A DNA stretch of 64,000 nucleotides. Origin: Micromonospora sp. NBRC 110009. GTDB lineage: Bacteria; Actinomycetota; Actinomycetes; Mycobacteriales; Micromonosporaceae. Made by a program: the position numbers and the translations under genes. Shown here in pieces: positions 7,738-17,099 of the stretch. Under the pieces are notes generated by a model. That model had not been told where the DNA came from. It made no database searches and saw only the letters and a program-made list of their open reading frames with translations. Location: positions 248,001-312,000 of the forward strand of contig NZ_CP130427.1 in assembly GCF_030518795.1 (NCBI RefSeq), given 5' to 3'. How positions within the stretch are numbered: position 1 is the first letter of the stretch; each line of letters begins with the position of its first letter.

Positions 7738-8496
7738 TCAGCGGCCTCGGGTGGCCCGGTAGATCTCCACCGGCAGGGCCGGCGCGCCGTCGACCGGCGC
7801 CGGGTCCTCCGGCGTGGCGGCGATCCCGCCGGCCGCGATCCGGTCCAGGGTGGCCAGCCCGGCCGCGTCGACGGTGCCGAAGACGGTGTAGTTCGGGCGC
7901 AGCGCCGAGTCGGACTGGACCAGGAAGAACTGGCTGCCGTTGGTGTCCGGGCCGGCGTTGGCCATGGCCAGGGTGCCCCGGGCGTAGAGCCGGCGGACCC
8001 CGGTCGGGTCGGTCGGCGCCGGCGGCAGGTCGGTGGGGAGTTCGTCGGCGTACCGGTAGCCGGGCCCGCCCTCGCCGGTGCCGGACGGGTCACCGCACTG
8101 CAGCACCTTGAGGGTCGGGTACGCGGTGAGCCGGTGGCAGGGGGTGCGGTCGTAGAACCTGTGGCGGGCCAGGTGCAGGAAGCTCTGCACGGTGCACGGC
8201 GCCTGTTCCCGGTCGAGGGTCAACCCGATGGGGCCCTGGCTGGTCCGCAGGGTGACCCGTACCGTGCCGTGGTCCGGCGTCCGCCGGGGGTCCGGCGGCA
8301 GCGGCACCGGCCGGGCCGCGGGCTCCTCGGGTGTCGGCGTGTACGCGCACGGGCCCTTGGTGGGCTGTGGCGCGGTGGCCGGCGCCGCGGTCGCGGCGGC
8401 GCCACCGGCGGCGACCAGCGCGGCGGAGATCACCGCCACCCCGGCGAGGCGGGACAGCAGCGGCGGCACGGCGTGCGGTCGGGTTTCGCTCGACAC
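7738..8496 (-). CDS. Secreted cyclophilin-type peptidyl-prolyl cis-trans isomerase
   Basis: This 252-aa protein starts with an exported signal sequence (short Arg-containing N-region, then a run of Ala, Val and Gly to about residue 40) followed by a Pro-rich linker and a cyclophilin domain. Cyclophilin landmarks are the FLHLARHRFYD segment, CHRL, the NGSQFFL core and NYTVFG. It should catalyse proline isomerisation during folding of exported proteins. The GTG at 8496 is chosen because AGGGAGGA lies 7 nt upstream and the signal peptide then starts at once; an upstream in-frame start at 8685 would add about 60 unrelated residues. It is divergent from the GNAT gene. Confidence 0.85.
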   Translation of the reverse strand: MSSETRPHAVPPLLSRLAGVAVISAALVAAGGAAATAAPATAPQPTKGPCAYTPTPEEPAARPVPLPPDPRRTPDHGTVRVTLRTSQGPIGLTLDREQAPCTVQSFLHLARHRFYDRTPCHRLTAYPTLKVLQCGDPSGTGEGGPGYRYADELPTDLPPAPTDPTGVRRLYARGTLAMANAGPDTNGSQFFLVQSDSALRPNYTVFGTVDAAGLATLDRIAAGGIAATPEDPAPVDGAPALPVEIYRATRGR

Positions 8497-8675
8497 GTGG
8501 GTCCTCCCTGGACTCGTGGTACCAGAAAGACCGGAGTCTATGGATCCGACGACCGGATGTCGATGGTCGCGAAGCCCGGACGCGCCGCCGGCGCGGGATT
8601 CGAGAGGCAGGCGGCGCTGCCCGACGGCGCGGAAAACCGCGTGCGGCCGGACCTCCCGGCGGTTAGCTTCCGCGC

Positions 8676-9587
8676 ATGAGCGCAACCCCGGCGGCCGGAC
8701 CGCGCCTGCGGTTCCACACCGATCCGCGCGAGTTTCTCGCGGCGGCGGCCGACTACCTGGCCGCTGACCCGGTGGTCAGCACGGTGGTGACCACCGTCGC
8801 GCACCGGCTGCTCTCGCAGCAGGAAGAAGGAATCGTCGCACCCGACCGCAACTGGTGGTTGGTGGTCAGAGACGACTCCGGAGCCGTGGTCGGCGCCGCG
8901 ATGCGGGCGGCGCCGTTCGCCCCCTACCCGCCGTTCCTGCTGCCGATGTCGGACGCGGCGGCCGTGGCCCTGGCCCGCGCGTTGCACGATCGCGGGGAGG
9001 AGGTGCTTGCCGTCAACGGGGCCCTCCCCGCAGCTCAACTGTGCGCCGCCGAGCTGACCCGACTCGGCGGCGGCCGGGTCCAGGTCAGCCAGCACACGCG
9101 GCTGCACGAGCTCGGCGAGCTGGCCCGCCCGAAGCCGGTGCCCGGCCGGCTGGTGGCCGCAACCGAGGACGACGTGGCCCTGGCTACCCGGTGGTTCGAC
9201 GCGTTCATGGGCGACGCCGACGAACAGGCGGGCCGCCCGCGTGGTGCCAGCGCGCACGAAGTACCGGACCGGGCGGACATGCTGCGTCGCATCCGCGCCG
9301 GACAGCTCTGGTTCTGGGTGGACGAGGCCGGGCAGCGGGTGCATCTCACCGGCGCCAACCCGCCGTCGTTCGGGGTCGCGCGGGTGGGTCCGGTGTACAC
9401 GCCACCGGCCCAGCGCGGGCGCGGCTGGGCCAGCAACGCGGTCGCCGAGGTCTCCCGGCGGATCCAGGACGAGGGCGCCCGGGTGTGCCTCTTCACCGAC
9501 CAGGCGAACCCGACCTCGAACCGGATCTACGCGGCCCTCGGCTACCGGCCGGTGGTCGACATGGCCAACCTCGTCATCGTCCGTTGA
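8676..9587 (+). CDS. GNAT family N-acetyltransferase
   Basis: This 303-aa protein has a C-terminal GNAT fold: the acetyl-CoA pyrophosphate-binding motif is visible as VYTPPAQRGRGWAS, followed by the beta-bulge and helix ending in NRIYAALGYRPV. The N-terminal ~150 residues are a degenerate partner domain, as in two-domain GNATs. The acyl acceptor is unknown. It is divergent from the cyclophilin gene across 179 nt and convergent with the last GH26 gene, with only 5 nt between the stops. Confidence 0.8.
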   Translation: MSATPAAGPRLRFHTDPREFLAAAADYLAADPVVSTVVTTVAHRLLSQQEEGIVAPDRNWWLVVRDDSGAVVGAAMRAAPFAPYPPFLLPMSDAAAVALARALHDRGEEVLAVNGALPAAQLCAAELTRLGGGRVQVSQHTRLHELGELARPKPVPGRLVAATEDDVALATRWFDAFMGDADEQAGRPRGASAHEVPDRADMLRRIRAGQLWFWVDEAGQRVHLTGANPPSFGVARVGPVYTPPAQRGRGWASNAVAEVSRRIQDEGARVCLFTDQANPTSNRIYAALGYRPVVDMANLVIVR

Positions 9588-9592
9588 GGTGG

Positions 9593-10777
9593 TCAACCCC
9601 CGCCGACCTCCGTGCGCGGAACCATGTCCGGCGACCAGGTGAGGTGGTACCGGGAGGCGGCCACCGCCTGGGCGAACGCCTTCGAGGCGGCGGCGGAACT
9701 CACGATGCGCCAGTCCAGCTCCTTGTTCACCTCGAACCAGATCAGCCCGATGATGTCCGGGTACCTGGGCAGGACCCGGAAGGTCTCTCTGATCCATTCG
9801 GCCTTGCGCCCCGTGGCGTCGGAGGCCCCGGTCTCGGTGATGACCACCGGCTTCCGGCTGAGGGTGCGCATCTCGGCGATGGTCTTCTTGAAGATCGCGT
9901 CGAAGGACCGGTAGGCCGAGAACGCCCCGGTGCCGTAGTAGCCCGTGACGCCGAGCCAGTCCACGTAGGCGTCGCCGGGGTAGTACGCGGAGAGTTTGGG
10001 GGTCGAGCGGCTCCATCTGACGTTCGCGCTCCACACCCAGGTGACGTTGGTGGCCCCGGCCTCTCGGAACACGTCGTGCACGTGGCGCCAGGCCCGCACG
10101 TAGTCGCCCGGCCGGTTGCGGTTGGTCAGCTCGCACCACGGGTACCAGTCGCCGTTCATCTCGTGGGCGAACCGGATCGCCACCGGGTAGCCGAGTGACC
10201 TGATCCCCTCGGCCCAGGACCGCAGGTAGCCGTCGAAGTCCCCACCCGCGATCCGGGACAACCGGTAGGCGGGCTGAGCGGACCGGATCTGGTCGATCCT
10301 GCGGGCCGAGATCTTCTTCTTCCGGGCCGCCGTGTCCACCCGGTAGTCCCAGGGCTCCCAACCCAACATCGGCAGCATGCCGCGCTCGCGGACCCGGTCG
10401 AAGACCGTCCGGTCGAACCTGTCCGTCGCCCATCCCGAGCTGAAGAGCATGACCTGCGGCTGACGCTTCGCGGCCGTCGTGAACCTGTCCACCGCCGTGA
10501 AGTCGTACGGGCCCTGCGCGGTCATGACACCGATGAACGTCTTTCCGGCGGGCGGGAAGAGTTCGGGCGCCGTTCGAGGCGGCATCGCCAGCGCGGCCGT
10601 CGCTGTCGTCGGTGCTCCGGACGTCACCACCACACCCGGTTCCGCCTTCGCGAGCTGGTCGGGCGGGACACCGTCCCCGCCTCTCGGCGCGGGGGCCGGC
10701 GCCGCGACGGAGCCGTACGTCAGCAGCAGCGCGGCGGTCAACAGCATCATCACCCGCGGAGCCGTCAGTCTCACCAC
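9593..10777 (-). CDS. GH26-like secreted glycoside hydrolase, paralogue A
   Basis: This 394-aa protein has an N-terminal hydrophobic segment (signal peptide or anchor), a Pro/Ala linker and a (beta/alpha)8 hydrolase domain. The retaining clan GH-A residues are intact: the acid/base Glu in HEMNGDWYPW and the nucleophile Glu in ITETGAS. This matches family GH26 (beta-mannanases and beta-1,3- or mixed-linkage glucanases). The start pairs two adjacent GTG codons; the first, at 10777, has GAGGGG 7 nt upstream, and the signal then matches the two paralogues upstream. It is the last of three tandem copies, separated from copy B by 188 nt with an inverted repeat. Confidence 0.8.
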   Translation of the reverse strand: MVRLTAPRVMMLLTAALLLTYGSVAAPAPAPRGGDGVPPDQLAKAEPGVVVTSGAPTTATAALAMPPRTAPELFPPAGKTFIGVMTAQGPYDFTAVDRFTTAAKRQPQVMLFSSGWATDRFDRTVFDRVRERGMLPMLGWEPWDYRVDTAARKKKISARRIDQIRSAQPAYRLSRIAGGDFDGYLRSWAEGIRSLGYPVAIRFAHEMNGDWYPWCELTNRNRPGDYVRAWRHVHDVFREAGATNVTWVWSANVRWSRSTPKLSAYYPGDAYVDWLGVTGYYGTGAFSAYRSFDAIFKKTIAEMRTLSRKPVVITETGASDATGRKAEWIRETFRVLPRYPDIIGLIWFEVNKELDWRIVSSAAASKAFAQAVAASRYHLTWSPDMVPRTEVGGG

Positions 10778-10888
10778 GGCAGATCCCCTCAGCCGCCCCC
10801 GCTGGTTCGGCGGGTGGCGCTCCTCGTTCGCGGCGCGAGCGGCCGCTCGTCGACATCTGTTCCGGACGAGGAGGGGCACGCAGGGGAC

Positions 10889-10950
10889 GTCTGGTCCGTC
10901 AGCTTCCTACGCAGGAGCCTAGTCCAGCTCGCCGTCCCCTCGGACCAGAC
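10889..10950. repeat. 10-bp perfect inverted repeat between GH26 paralogues A and B
   Basis: GTCTGGTCCG (10889-10898) is perfectly complementary to CGGACCAGAC (10941-10950) with a 42-nt loop that can itself form a short hairpin. It lies just after the stop of paralogue B (10966) and before paralogue A. It may be an intra-operon terminator or attenuator, separating expression of copy A. Confidence 0.45.
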
Positions 10951-10965
10951 CGCGCAGGTCCTGGT

Positions 10966-12090
10966 CTACTTCTCCAGTTCCTTGCGCGGGAGCAGGGACG
11001 GCGACCAGCTGAGGTCGTAACGAGGGGCGGCGACCTCCTGGGCGAAGGTCCCCGCCACGGCGGGGGAGCTCACGATGCGCCAGTCCAGTTCCTTGTCCAC
11101 CTCGAACCAGATGAGGCCGATGATCTCCGGGTAGCGCGGCAGTGCCCGGAACGCCTCCTTGATCCATTCGGCCTTGCGCCCCGTGGCGTCGGAGGCCCCG
11201 GTCTCGGTGATGACCATCGGCTTCCGGCTGAACGCCCGGATCTCGGCGATGGTGGGGCCGAAGATCGCCTCGAAGGACCGGTAGTCCGTATTGGCCCCGA
11301 TGCCGTAGTAGCCCGAGAGGCCCACCCAGTCGACGTAGTCATCGCCCGGATAGAAGCCGGAGAGTTTCGGCGTCGAGTCGTCCCATCTGACATTCGGGCT
11401 CCACACCCAGGTCACGTTGGTGGCCCCGGCCGCCCGGAAGAGATCATGCACGTGCCGCCACGCGTTGACGTACTCGCCCGGCCGGTTGGCGTTGCTCGCC
11501 TCGGACCACGGATACCAGTCACCGTTCATCTCGTGCGCCAACCGGATGGCCACCGGGTAGCCGAGTGACCGGATTCCTTCCGCCCAGGACCGCAGGTAGG
11601 GGTCGAAGTCCCCACCCGCGATCCTGGACAACCGGTAGTTGGGCTGGTTGGACCGGATCTGGTCGATTTCCCGGACGGGCAGCTTCTTCTTCCGGGCCGC
11701 CTCGTCCAGCTTGTTGTCCCATGGTTCCCAGGCCAGCATCGGCAGCATGCCCCGGCTGCTGATCCGGTCGAAGAGCGTCCGGTCGAATCTGTCGGACGCC
11801 CACCACGAGCTGAACATCATGACCTGCGGCTGGTGTCCCGCGGCAGCCGTGAACGTGTCCAGCGCCGCGAAGTCCCGCGGGCCCTCCTCGGTCATCACCC
11901 CGATGAACGCCTTGCCGGCCGGCGGGAAGACCTCCGCGGTCGGCGGTGCGCCCGGCTCGGCCCTGGCAAGCCGGTCGGACCGGCCGTCCTCCCGGCCCCC
12001 GAGCATGGTGGCCGGTGCGGCGGCGACCGCGTAGGTCAGCAGCAGCGCGCCGGTCAGCACCAGCAGGACCCGCGGAACGGTCAGCCTCAT
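10966..12090 (-). CDS. GH26-like secreted glycoside hydrolase, paralogue B
   Basis: This 374-aa protein is a close paralogue of its neighbours: an N-terminal signal or anchor helix after Met-Arg-Leu-Thr, a short linker and a GH26 (beta/alpha)8 domain. The acid/base Glu (HEMNGDWYPW) and nucleophile Glu (ITETGAS) are conserved. The ATG at 12090 overlaps the stop of paralogue C as ATGA and has GGAGGG just upstream. It differs from the others in substrate-loop residues (WSEASNANR where A has WCELTNRNR), so the three copies may cut different positions or chain lengths. Confidence 0.8.
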   Translation of the reverse strand: MRLTVPRVLLVLTGALLLTYAVAAAPATMLGGREDGRSDRLARAEPGAPPTAEVFPPAGKAFIGVMTEEGPRDFAALDTFTAAAGHQPQVMMFSSWWASDRFDRTLFDRISSRGMLPMLAWEPWDNKLDEAARKKKLPVREIDQIRSNQPNYRLSRIAGGDFDPYLRSWAEGIRSLGYPVAIRLAHEMNGDWYPWSEASNANRPGEYVNAWRHVHDLFRAAGATNVTWVWSPNVRWDDSTPKLSGFYPGDDYVDWVGLSGYYGIGANTDYRSFEAIFGPTIAEIRAFSRKPMVITETGASDATGRKAEWIKEAFRALPRYPEIIGLIWFEVDKELDWRIVSSPAVAGTFAQEVAAPRYDLSWSPSLLPRKELEK

Positions 12091-13223
12091 CGACCCTCCA
12101 GTTTCGTGCGCGGGAGCATCGCCGGCCCCCAGGTGACCTGGTAGCGAGGGGCCGCGACCGCCTGGGCGAAGGCCGTGGCCACGGCCGGGGAACTCACGAT
12201 GCGCCAGTCGAGTTCCTTGTTCACCTCGAACCAGATCAGCCCGATGATGTCCGGGTAGCGGGGCAGCGTCTGGAAGGCCTGCTTGATCCATTCGGCCTTG
12301 CGCCCTTTGTGGTCCGAAGCCCCGGCCTCGGTGATGACCATCGGCTTCTTGCTGAAGGTGCGAATCTCGGTGATGGTCTTCTTGAAGATCTCGTCGAAGG
12401 AGAGGTAATCCGCGAAGTCCCACTTGCCGTAGTAGCCCGTGACGCCGAGCCAGTCCACGTAGTCGTCGCCGGGGTAGTACGTGGAGAGCTTGGGGGTCAG
12501 GTCGGTGTACCTGACGTTCGCGCTCCACACCCAGGTGACGTTCGTGACCCCGACCGCCCGGAACAGGTCGTGTACGTGGCGCCAGGCTTTCACGAAGTCG
12601 CCCGGCTGGTTGCCGTTGACCAGCTCGCACCAGGGGTACCAGTAGCCGTTCATCTCGTGGGCGAAGCGGATGGCCACCGGGTAGCCGAGTGACTTGATCC
12701 CTTCCGCCCAGGACCGCACGTAGCTGTCGAACTCTCCGCCAACGATGCGGGACAACCGGTAGGTGGGTTGATCCGACCGGATCCTGTCGATCTCCTGGGC
12801 GGTCAGCTTCTGCTGCCGAGCCCTTTCGTCCAGCCGGTAGTCCCAGGGCTCCCAGCCCAGCATCGGCATCATGCCGCGGTCGCGGATCCGATCGAAGAGC
12901 GTCCGGTCGAACGTGGCGGACGCCCAACCCTCGCTGAAGAGCATGACCTGCGGCTGGTGCCGGGCGGCCGCCGCGAAGCTGTCCACCGGCGTGAAGTCGT
13001 GGGGGCCCTTGTCGGTCATGATGCCGATGAAGGTCTTACCCGCCGGTGGGAAGGGTCCTCGAGGCCCGGGCGACGCGCTCGGTCGGGCGGGCGCCTTCGC
13101 TTCGGCCGGCACCGCCCCGCCCCGGCCCTCGGAGGTGGTGGCGGGCGCTACGGCGAAGGCGTAGGTCAGCAGCAGCGCACCGGTCAACGCCATCAGGACC
13201 CGCGGCACGGTCAGCCTGATCAT
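12087..13223 (-). CDS. GH26-like secreted glycoside hydrolase, paralogue C
   Basis: This 378-aa protein has a signal or anchor helix (residues 5-27), a Pro/Ala linker to about residue 60 and a GH26 domain. The catalytic acid/base is Glu190 (HEMNGYWYPW) and the nucleophile Glu299 (ITEAGAS). Its ATG overlaps the stop of the upstream GT2 gene (ATGA), and its own stop overlaps paralogue B the same way, so synthase and hydrolases are translationally coupled. That pairing suggests a hydrolase trimming or releasing the polymer made by the GT2, as cellulases do in bacterial cellulose operons; this is inference. Confidence 0.82.
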   Translation of the reverse strand: MIRLTVPRVLMALTGALLLTYAFAVAPATTSEGRGGAVPAEAKAPARPSASPGPRGPFPPAGKTFIGIMTDKGPHDFTPVDSFAAAARHQPQVMLFSEGWASATFDRTLFDRIRDRGMMPMLGWEPWDYRLDERARQQKLTAQEIDRIRSDQPTYRLSRIVGGEFDSYVRSWAEGIKSLGYPVAIRFAHEMNGYWYPWCELVNGNQPGDFVKAWRHVHDLFRAVGVTNVTWVWSANVRYTDLTPKLSTYYPGDDYVDWLGVTGYYGKWDFADYLSFDEIFKKTITEIRTFSKKPMVITEAGASDHKGRKAEWIKQAFQTLPRYPDIIGLIWFEVNKELDWRIVSSPAVATAFAQAVAAPRYQVTWGPAMLPRTKLEGR

Positions 13224-15118
13224 CGCAGGACCCCCTCGGTCGCCACCCGTGACTTCGGCGGACGCCGTTCCTCCCGGTCGGCGTGGACGGCGGGCTCCGC
13301 CGGGTCGTCGTGCTGCTCACGGCCGGCCCGAATGTTCGAGACGAGCGCGATCAGTGGCGGCCCCAGACCGGTCAGGAGGGTCAGGACCGGCCACAGCCGC
13401 AGCAGGGGTGAGCTGTTGCCCAGCACGAAGCTCGCGCCGAGCAGGCCGGCCGAGGCGGCCGCCCAGCAGAAGTGCAGCCGGAACGTGCGCAACGACTCGG
13501 TGGTGCGCAGCTTGCCCTTGGCCGTCACCACGAATCCCAGCTTCCGGCGCAGCAGCGCGGTGAACCCGGCGGCCACGTAGATGGGCCCGGCGAACAGAGC
13601 CAATGCCATGCCGACCATGCCGATCTCCTCCCGCTCGTGGGGCGCGATGTTGAACCGGCGCAGCCAGAGCCAGAGCATGAACCAGGTGACGAAGGTCGAG
13701 CCCCACAGCAGGGACCACACGGTGACGTCGAGCTGCGCGGTGCCCACCCCGGTGAGCAGGTACATGGCCGTGGCGAGGTTGCCCAGCAGCAGGCTGACCG
13801 CCACGCTCGGGTAGTAGAACTGCAGCAGGCGGTACTGCCAGCGCCGCCGGGTCGGCAGCTCGCGTGGCGCGCGCAGCTCGGGGCGGACCAGGATCTCGCA
13901 GATGCCGGCGGCCCACCGCTTCTGCTGGTTGAAGTAGTCCGCCCACGAGGTCGGCCCCTCGCCGAGGGCGACCACGTCGGGGGTGTAGACGCCCTTCCAC
14001 TTGTTGCCGGTCCGCGGGTTGGTCGCGGCGTGGATGCGGATGCTGGTCAGATGGTCCTCGATGATCGAATCCTGGTAGCCGCCGATGGTTCGCCACGCCG
14101 ACGGCCGGTAGAGGTGGCCGGTGCCGGTCAGCAGCGGTGCGTCCAGGCCGTTGCCGCCGCGCGCGATGAGGCCGTTGTAGAGGTACTGCTGGACCGAGGC
14201 GCCGTGCGCGACGAAGTTCTGGTGCATGTTGCCGTAGACCTGCGGCGTCACCACGAAGGCGACGTCCGGATCGCGGAAGTAGCCGAGCGTCCGTTCGAGG
14301 AAGTGCGGCAGCGGCACGTGGTCGGGGTCCACGTTGGCCACCACGTCGTACTGGTCCTCGTGCTCGGCCCGCCAGGCGTTGTGGTTGCCGGACTTCGTCC
14401 GGGCGCGGAACTCGCCGTGGGGCTGGTTGTATTCCGGCCGTCCCTTGCGGCTGAAGTGCCGTACGCCGAGCCGCTCGGCCATCTCCTTCACCGCCGGGTC
14501 GTCCCCCTCGTCGAGGATCCAGACGTCGACCTGGCCGCAGTACACGATCTGGCGCAGCCGGCGCAGGGTGCGCTCCGCGACGTCGAGCGGTTCCTTGCTG
14601 GGCACGATGGTGGTGAGCAGGGCCACCCGCAGGCCGACCGGCGGGTCGACCGGGACCGGGTCCTTGGCGTGGAAGGCGAACATCCAGACGACCACGTTCT
14701 GCGCGAGGCGGATCAGCTCGACGCCGACGACCACGCAGAAGCCGAGCCGGGCCGCGACCGTCTGCCAGCTTCCGAGCCCGGTCCCGCCGGCCCCGGGTAC
14801 GTGCTGGGGAAGCAGCAGCCAGCCGATGAAGAGCAGCCCGGCCGCGCTGTTGACCAGGACCAGCAGGCTCAGGACCAGCCGCGCCGCGGGTGAGGCGGCG
14901 TGGCGGAAATGGACCGCCGCGTCCGGGCGGCGCGGCGCGGTCAGCGGTCCGGCGATCGTGCCGCACTTCGCGTACGCGAGACGGGCTCGAATGTTCAGTT
15001 GACGGCGATCCGGGCCGTGACCCGGCGGCGGTTGCGCCGGGGAGCCCGCCGGAGGGCTGTCGCCCGGAGTCTCCGGTTTCGCGGCGCGCGACAGGCGTGT
15101 ATCGGCGGTGACGGCCAC
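13220..15118 (-). CDS. Cellulose-synthase-like processive glycosyltransferase (GT2)
   Basis: This ~632-aa inner-membrane protein has two N-terminal membrane helices, a cytosolic GT2 domain and four to five C-terminal helices. All processive GT2 signatures are visible: a first Asp in LDEGDD, the DxD in VDPDH, TGTGHLYR, the EDH catalytic base segment and QQKRW (QxxRW). Such enzymes polymerise a nucleotide sugar and extrude the chain. No PilZ domain is apparent, so direct c-di-GMP control is not evident. The GTG at 15118 follows a GGGGGA box at short spacing; a longer upstream reading to 15193 is possible. Product could be beta-mannan or beta-glucan, judged only from the linked GH26 genes. Confidence 0.85.
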   Translation of the reverse strand: MAVTADTRLSRAAKPETPGDSPPAGSPAQPPPGHGPDRRQLNIRARLAYAKCGTIAGPLTAPRRPDAAVHFRHAASPAARLVLSLLVLVNSAAGLLFIGWLLLPQHVPGAGGTGLGSWQTVAARLGFCVVVGVELIRLAQNVVVWMFAFHAKDPVPVDPPVGLRVALLTTIVPSKEPLDVAERTLRRLRQIVYCGQVDVWILDEGDDPAVKEMAERLGVRHFSRKGRPEYNQPHGEFRARTKSGNHNAWRAEHEDQYDVVANVDPDHVPLPHFLERTLGYFRDPDVAFVVTPQVYGNMHQNFVAHGASVQQYLYNGLIARGGNGLDAPLLTGTGHLYRPSAWRTIGGYQDSIIEDHLTSIRIHAATNPRTGNKWKGVYTPDVVALGEGPTSWADYFNQQKRWAAGICEILVRPELRAPRELPTRRRWQYRLLQFYYPSVAVSLLLGNLATAMYLLTGVGTAQLDVTVWSLLWGSTFVTWFMLWLWLRRFNIAPHEREEIGMVGMALALFAGPIYVAAGFTALLRRKLGFVVTAKGKLRTTESLRTFRLHFCWAAASAGLLGASFVLGNSSPLLRLWPVLTLLTGLGPPLIALVSNIRAGREQHDDPAEPAVHADREERRPPKSRVATEGVLR

Positions 15119-15251
15119 AATTCCCCCATGGGTCTGAGTCTTGGGCGCCACGAACTCGACCGTGGCTGCTCCTAATCGGTCAATGCAGGGCACAGCTGTT
15201 GATCAGCGAATTCCTGGCTGCCACGGACGCAGCCGACGGCGTGCTCGCCGG

Positions 15252-16793
15252 TCAGAGATCGGGGCGCTCGTCCACCAGCAGGGCCAGCGTGAACCCGGTG
15301 GGTCGCCAGACCTGCGCCACGTGGTACCTGCTCCGGAGCAGTGCCTCGGCACCACCGAGCACGGGCGGCACCGGGTCGGTCCGCTCGCCGACGCGGATCA
15401 CCCAGAGGCGCCGCACGCCGCGCAGGCAGTCGTCGGCGCATCCGGCGACCGGTTGTCGACCGTTGTCGCCCGCCGCAGCCGCCGGGAGCACGTCAACCGG
15501 CCGGCGGTCGGCCCGGAGGTAGCGAGTCACCACGTTCCGGACGCCCGCACCGTCCGCGGTGTCGCCGGCGCCGTAGACCACGCCGTCGCCGGACTGCACG
15601 TGACCACCGATGATCCGCGCGAGCTGGCGGGTGTCCTGCTCATGCCCGTCGGCTGCCCGCGTGGCGAGCTGCACCGGCGCACTGATCAGGGCGATCACCG
15701 CCACCACGGCCGTCGACAACCGGACGCGCACCCGGGACAGCGCGGCCGCCCCGAGCGCCGCCCACGCCGGTAGCGTGAAGAGCAGCCACTGCGGGGACCA
15801 GATCGGCGTCGCCTGGGCGGCGAGCAGCAGCACGAGCGGCGGCACCACCGCCCAGGCGGTGAAGACGGCCGCGGCGTACCGCAGCGGGAGGCTCAACAGC
15901 GCCAGCCCGAGCAGCAGCGCCCCCAGCGTGGCGGCACCGAACAACTCCCGCGGGGTCGCCGCCAGGGCGGTCAGGCTCGGACGGGACGCCGGAAAGAGCT
16001 GCCCACCGTCCCGCACGGCGAGCCAGACCAGCGCGGCCGCGGGCAGCGCGCCCAGGAAGGCGGCGGCCAGCCAGCGACCGACCACACCGCGCCGGAAGGC
16101 GAGCACGGCCCAGCCGTGGCCGACGAGCAGCAGGAGCGCGAGGGCGTGGGCCAGGCCCAGGATGATCACGGCGCCGGCGTACGCGGCGAAGCGCCAGAGC
16201 CTCGGCCGGTCGACGGCACACAGGAGCAGCCAGGTGGCGAGCACCGCGGCGAGCAGGGTGAGCGCGTACGGCTGGGCCTCCTGCGCGTACCGCGTCGACG
16301 CCGGCAGCAGCGCGAAGATCACCCCGGCCAGGACGCCGGTGCCCGGCGTGAACATGCGCGCCACCGCCGCACCGAGCAGCGCCGCGGCAGCGGCCATGGC
16401 CAGGATCGACGGTACGCGCAGGGCGAGGTCGGAGGCGCCGAACGCCTCGGCCCAGGCGCGCATCAGCAGGTGGTACGGCGTCATCGTGCCGTCCCCCCGA
16501 TAGAGCGCGGACCAGCTGTCCCGCCAGGGTGACGTGGCGCTGCGCCAGGTCACCAGCTCCTCCGTCCGCAGCCCGGGTGTGCTGGCCCGGACGGCGCCGA
16601 GGGCGCCCATCAGCAGCGCCGGCACCAGCCATGCCGCGACCCGCCAGCGGGGGGCGCGGGTCGTCGTACCACCGGATGCCAGGGTCTCCGCTCCCCCGGG
16701 CCCGGCCACCCGGTCCTCGCCCCAGGGGTCCTCGACGCCGATCTCCACCGGTCCGTCGGGCCGGCTCAGCACCATCGTGTCCGCGTCCTTCAT
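15252..16793 (-). CDS. GT39-like (PMT/ArnT fold, GT-C) membrane glycosyltransferase
   Basis: This 513-aa protein has about ten membrane helices and the GT-C layout: an early lumenal acidic loop (RTEELVTWR), a conserved PYHLL loop, and RYAQEAQPYAL after the fourth helix, as in polyprenyl-phosphate-sugar transferases annotated as glycosyltransferase family 39. It would use a lipid-linked sugar on the outer face of the membrane. It lies 133 nt upstream of the GT2 gene on the same strand and probably heads the polysaccharide operon. The ATG at 16793 is used; a second in-frame ATG is at 16775. The acceptor is unknown. Confidence 0.75.
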   Translation of the reverse strand: MKDADTMVLSRPDGPVEIGVEDPWGEDRVAGPGGAETLASGGTTTRAPRWRVAAWLVPALLMGALGAVRASTPGLRTEELVTWRSATSPWRDSWSALYRGDGTMTPYHLLMRAWAEAFGASDLALRVPSILAMAAAAALLGAAVARMFTPGTGVLAGVIFALLPASTRYAQEAQPYALTLLAAVLATWLLLCAVDRPRLWRFAAYAGAVIILGLAHALALLLLVGHGWAVLAFRRGVVGRWLAAAFLGALPAAALVWLAVRDGGQLFPASRPSLTALAATPRELFGAATLGALLLGLALLSLPLRYAAAVFTAWAVVPPLVLLLAAQATPIWSPQWLLFTLPAWAALGAAALSRVRVRLSTAVVAVIALISAPVQLATRAADGHEQDTRQLARIIGGHVQSGDGVVYGAGDTADGAGVRNVVTRYLRADRRPVDVLPAAAAGDNGRQPVAGCADDCLRGVRRLWVIRVGERTDPVPPVLGGAEALLRSRYHVAQVWRPTGFTLALLVDERPDL

Positions 16794-16987
16794 CGTTACT
16801 CACGTATCTCCGTGGGTTCCGGCAACCAGGGCCCAGCCGACTACAGACGCCTGGTCAGCACGCACTGTGCCGACCGAGCAGCACGAGCGCGCACCAGGAG
16901 TCCCGGGTCGAAGACTGGATGACACCGAGGAGCTTAATGAGGGATTGTCGGAATACGGTTGGTATCTACCAGAAGCGGCCGGACCCT

Positions 16988-16999
16988 ACCCAATTGGGT
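16988..16999. promoter_or_regulatory. 12-bp perfect palindrome ACCCAATTGGGT
   Basis: A perfect palindrome lies in the AT-richer part of the long intergenic region, about 190 nt upstream of the leftward GT39-like gene. It is a plausible operator for the polysaccharide operon; no regulator is encoded next to it. Confidence 0.35.
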
Positions 17000-17099
17000 C
17001 ATCACCCCCGGTTTGACTGCGGAACTACGCTCCCCCCGCCTGTTGTTGACCTGTGGTCAGAGCCCCTCCCCGCGACGTCCAAATATTGAGGTCTTACGA

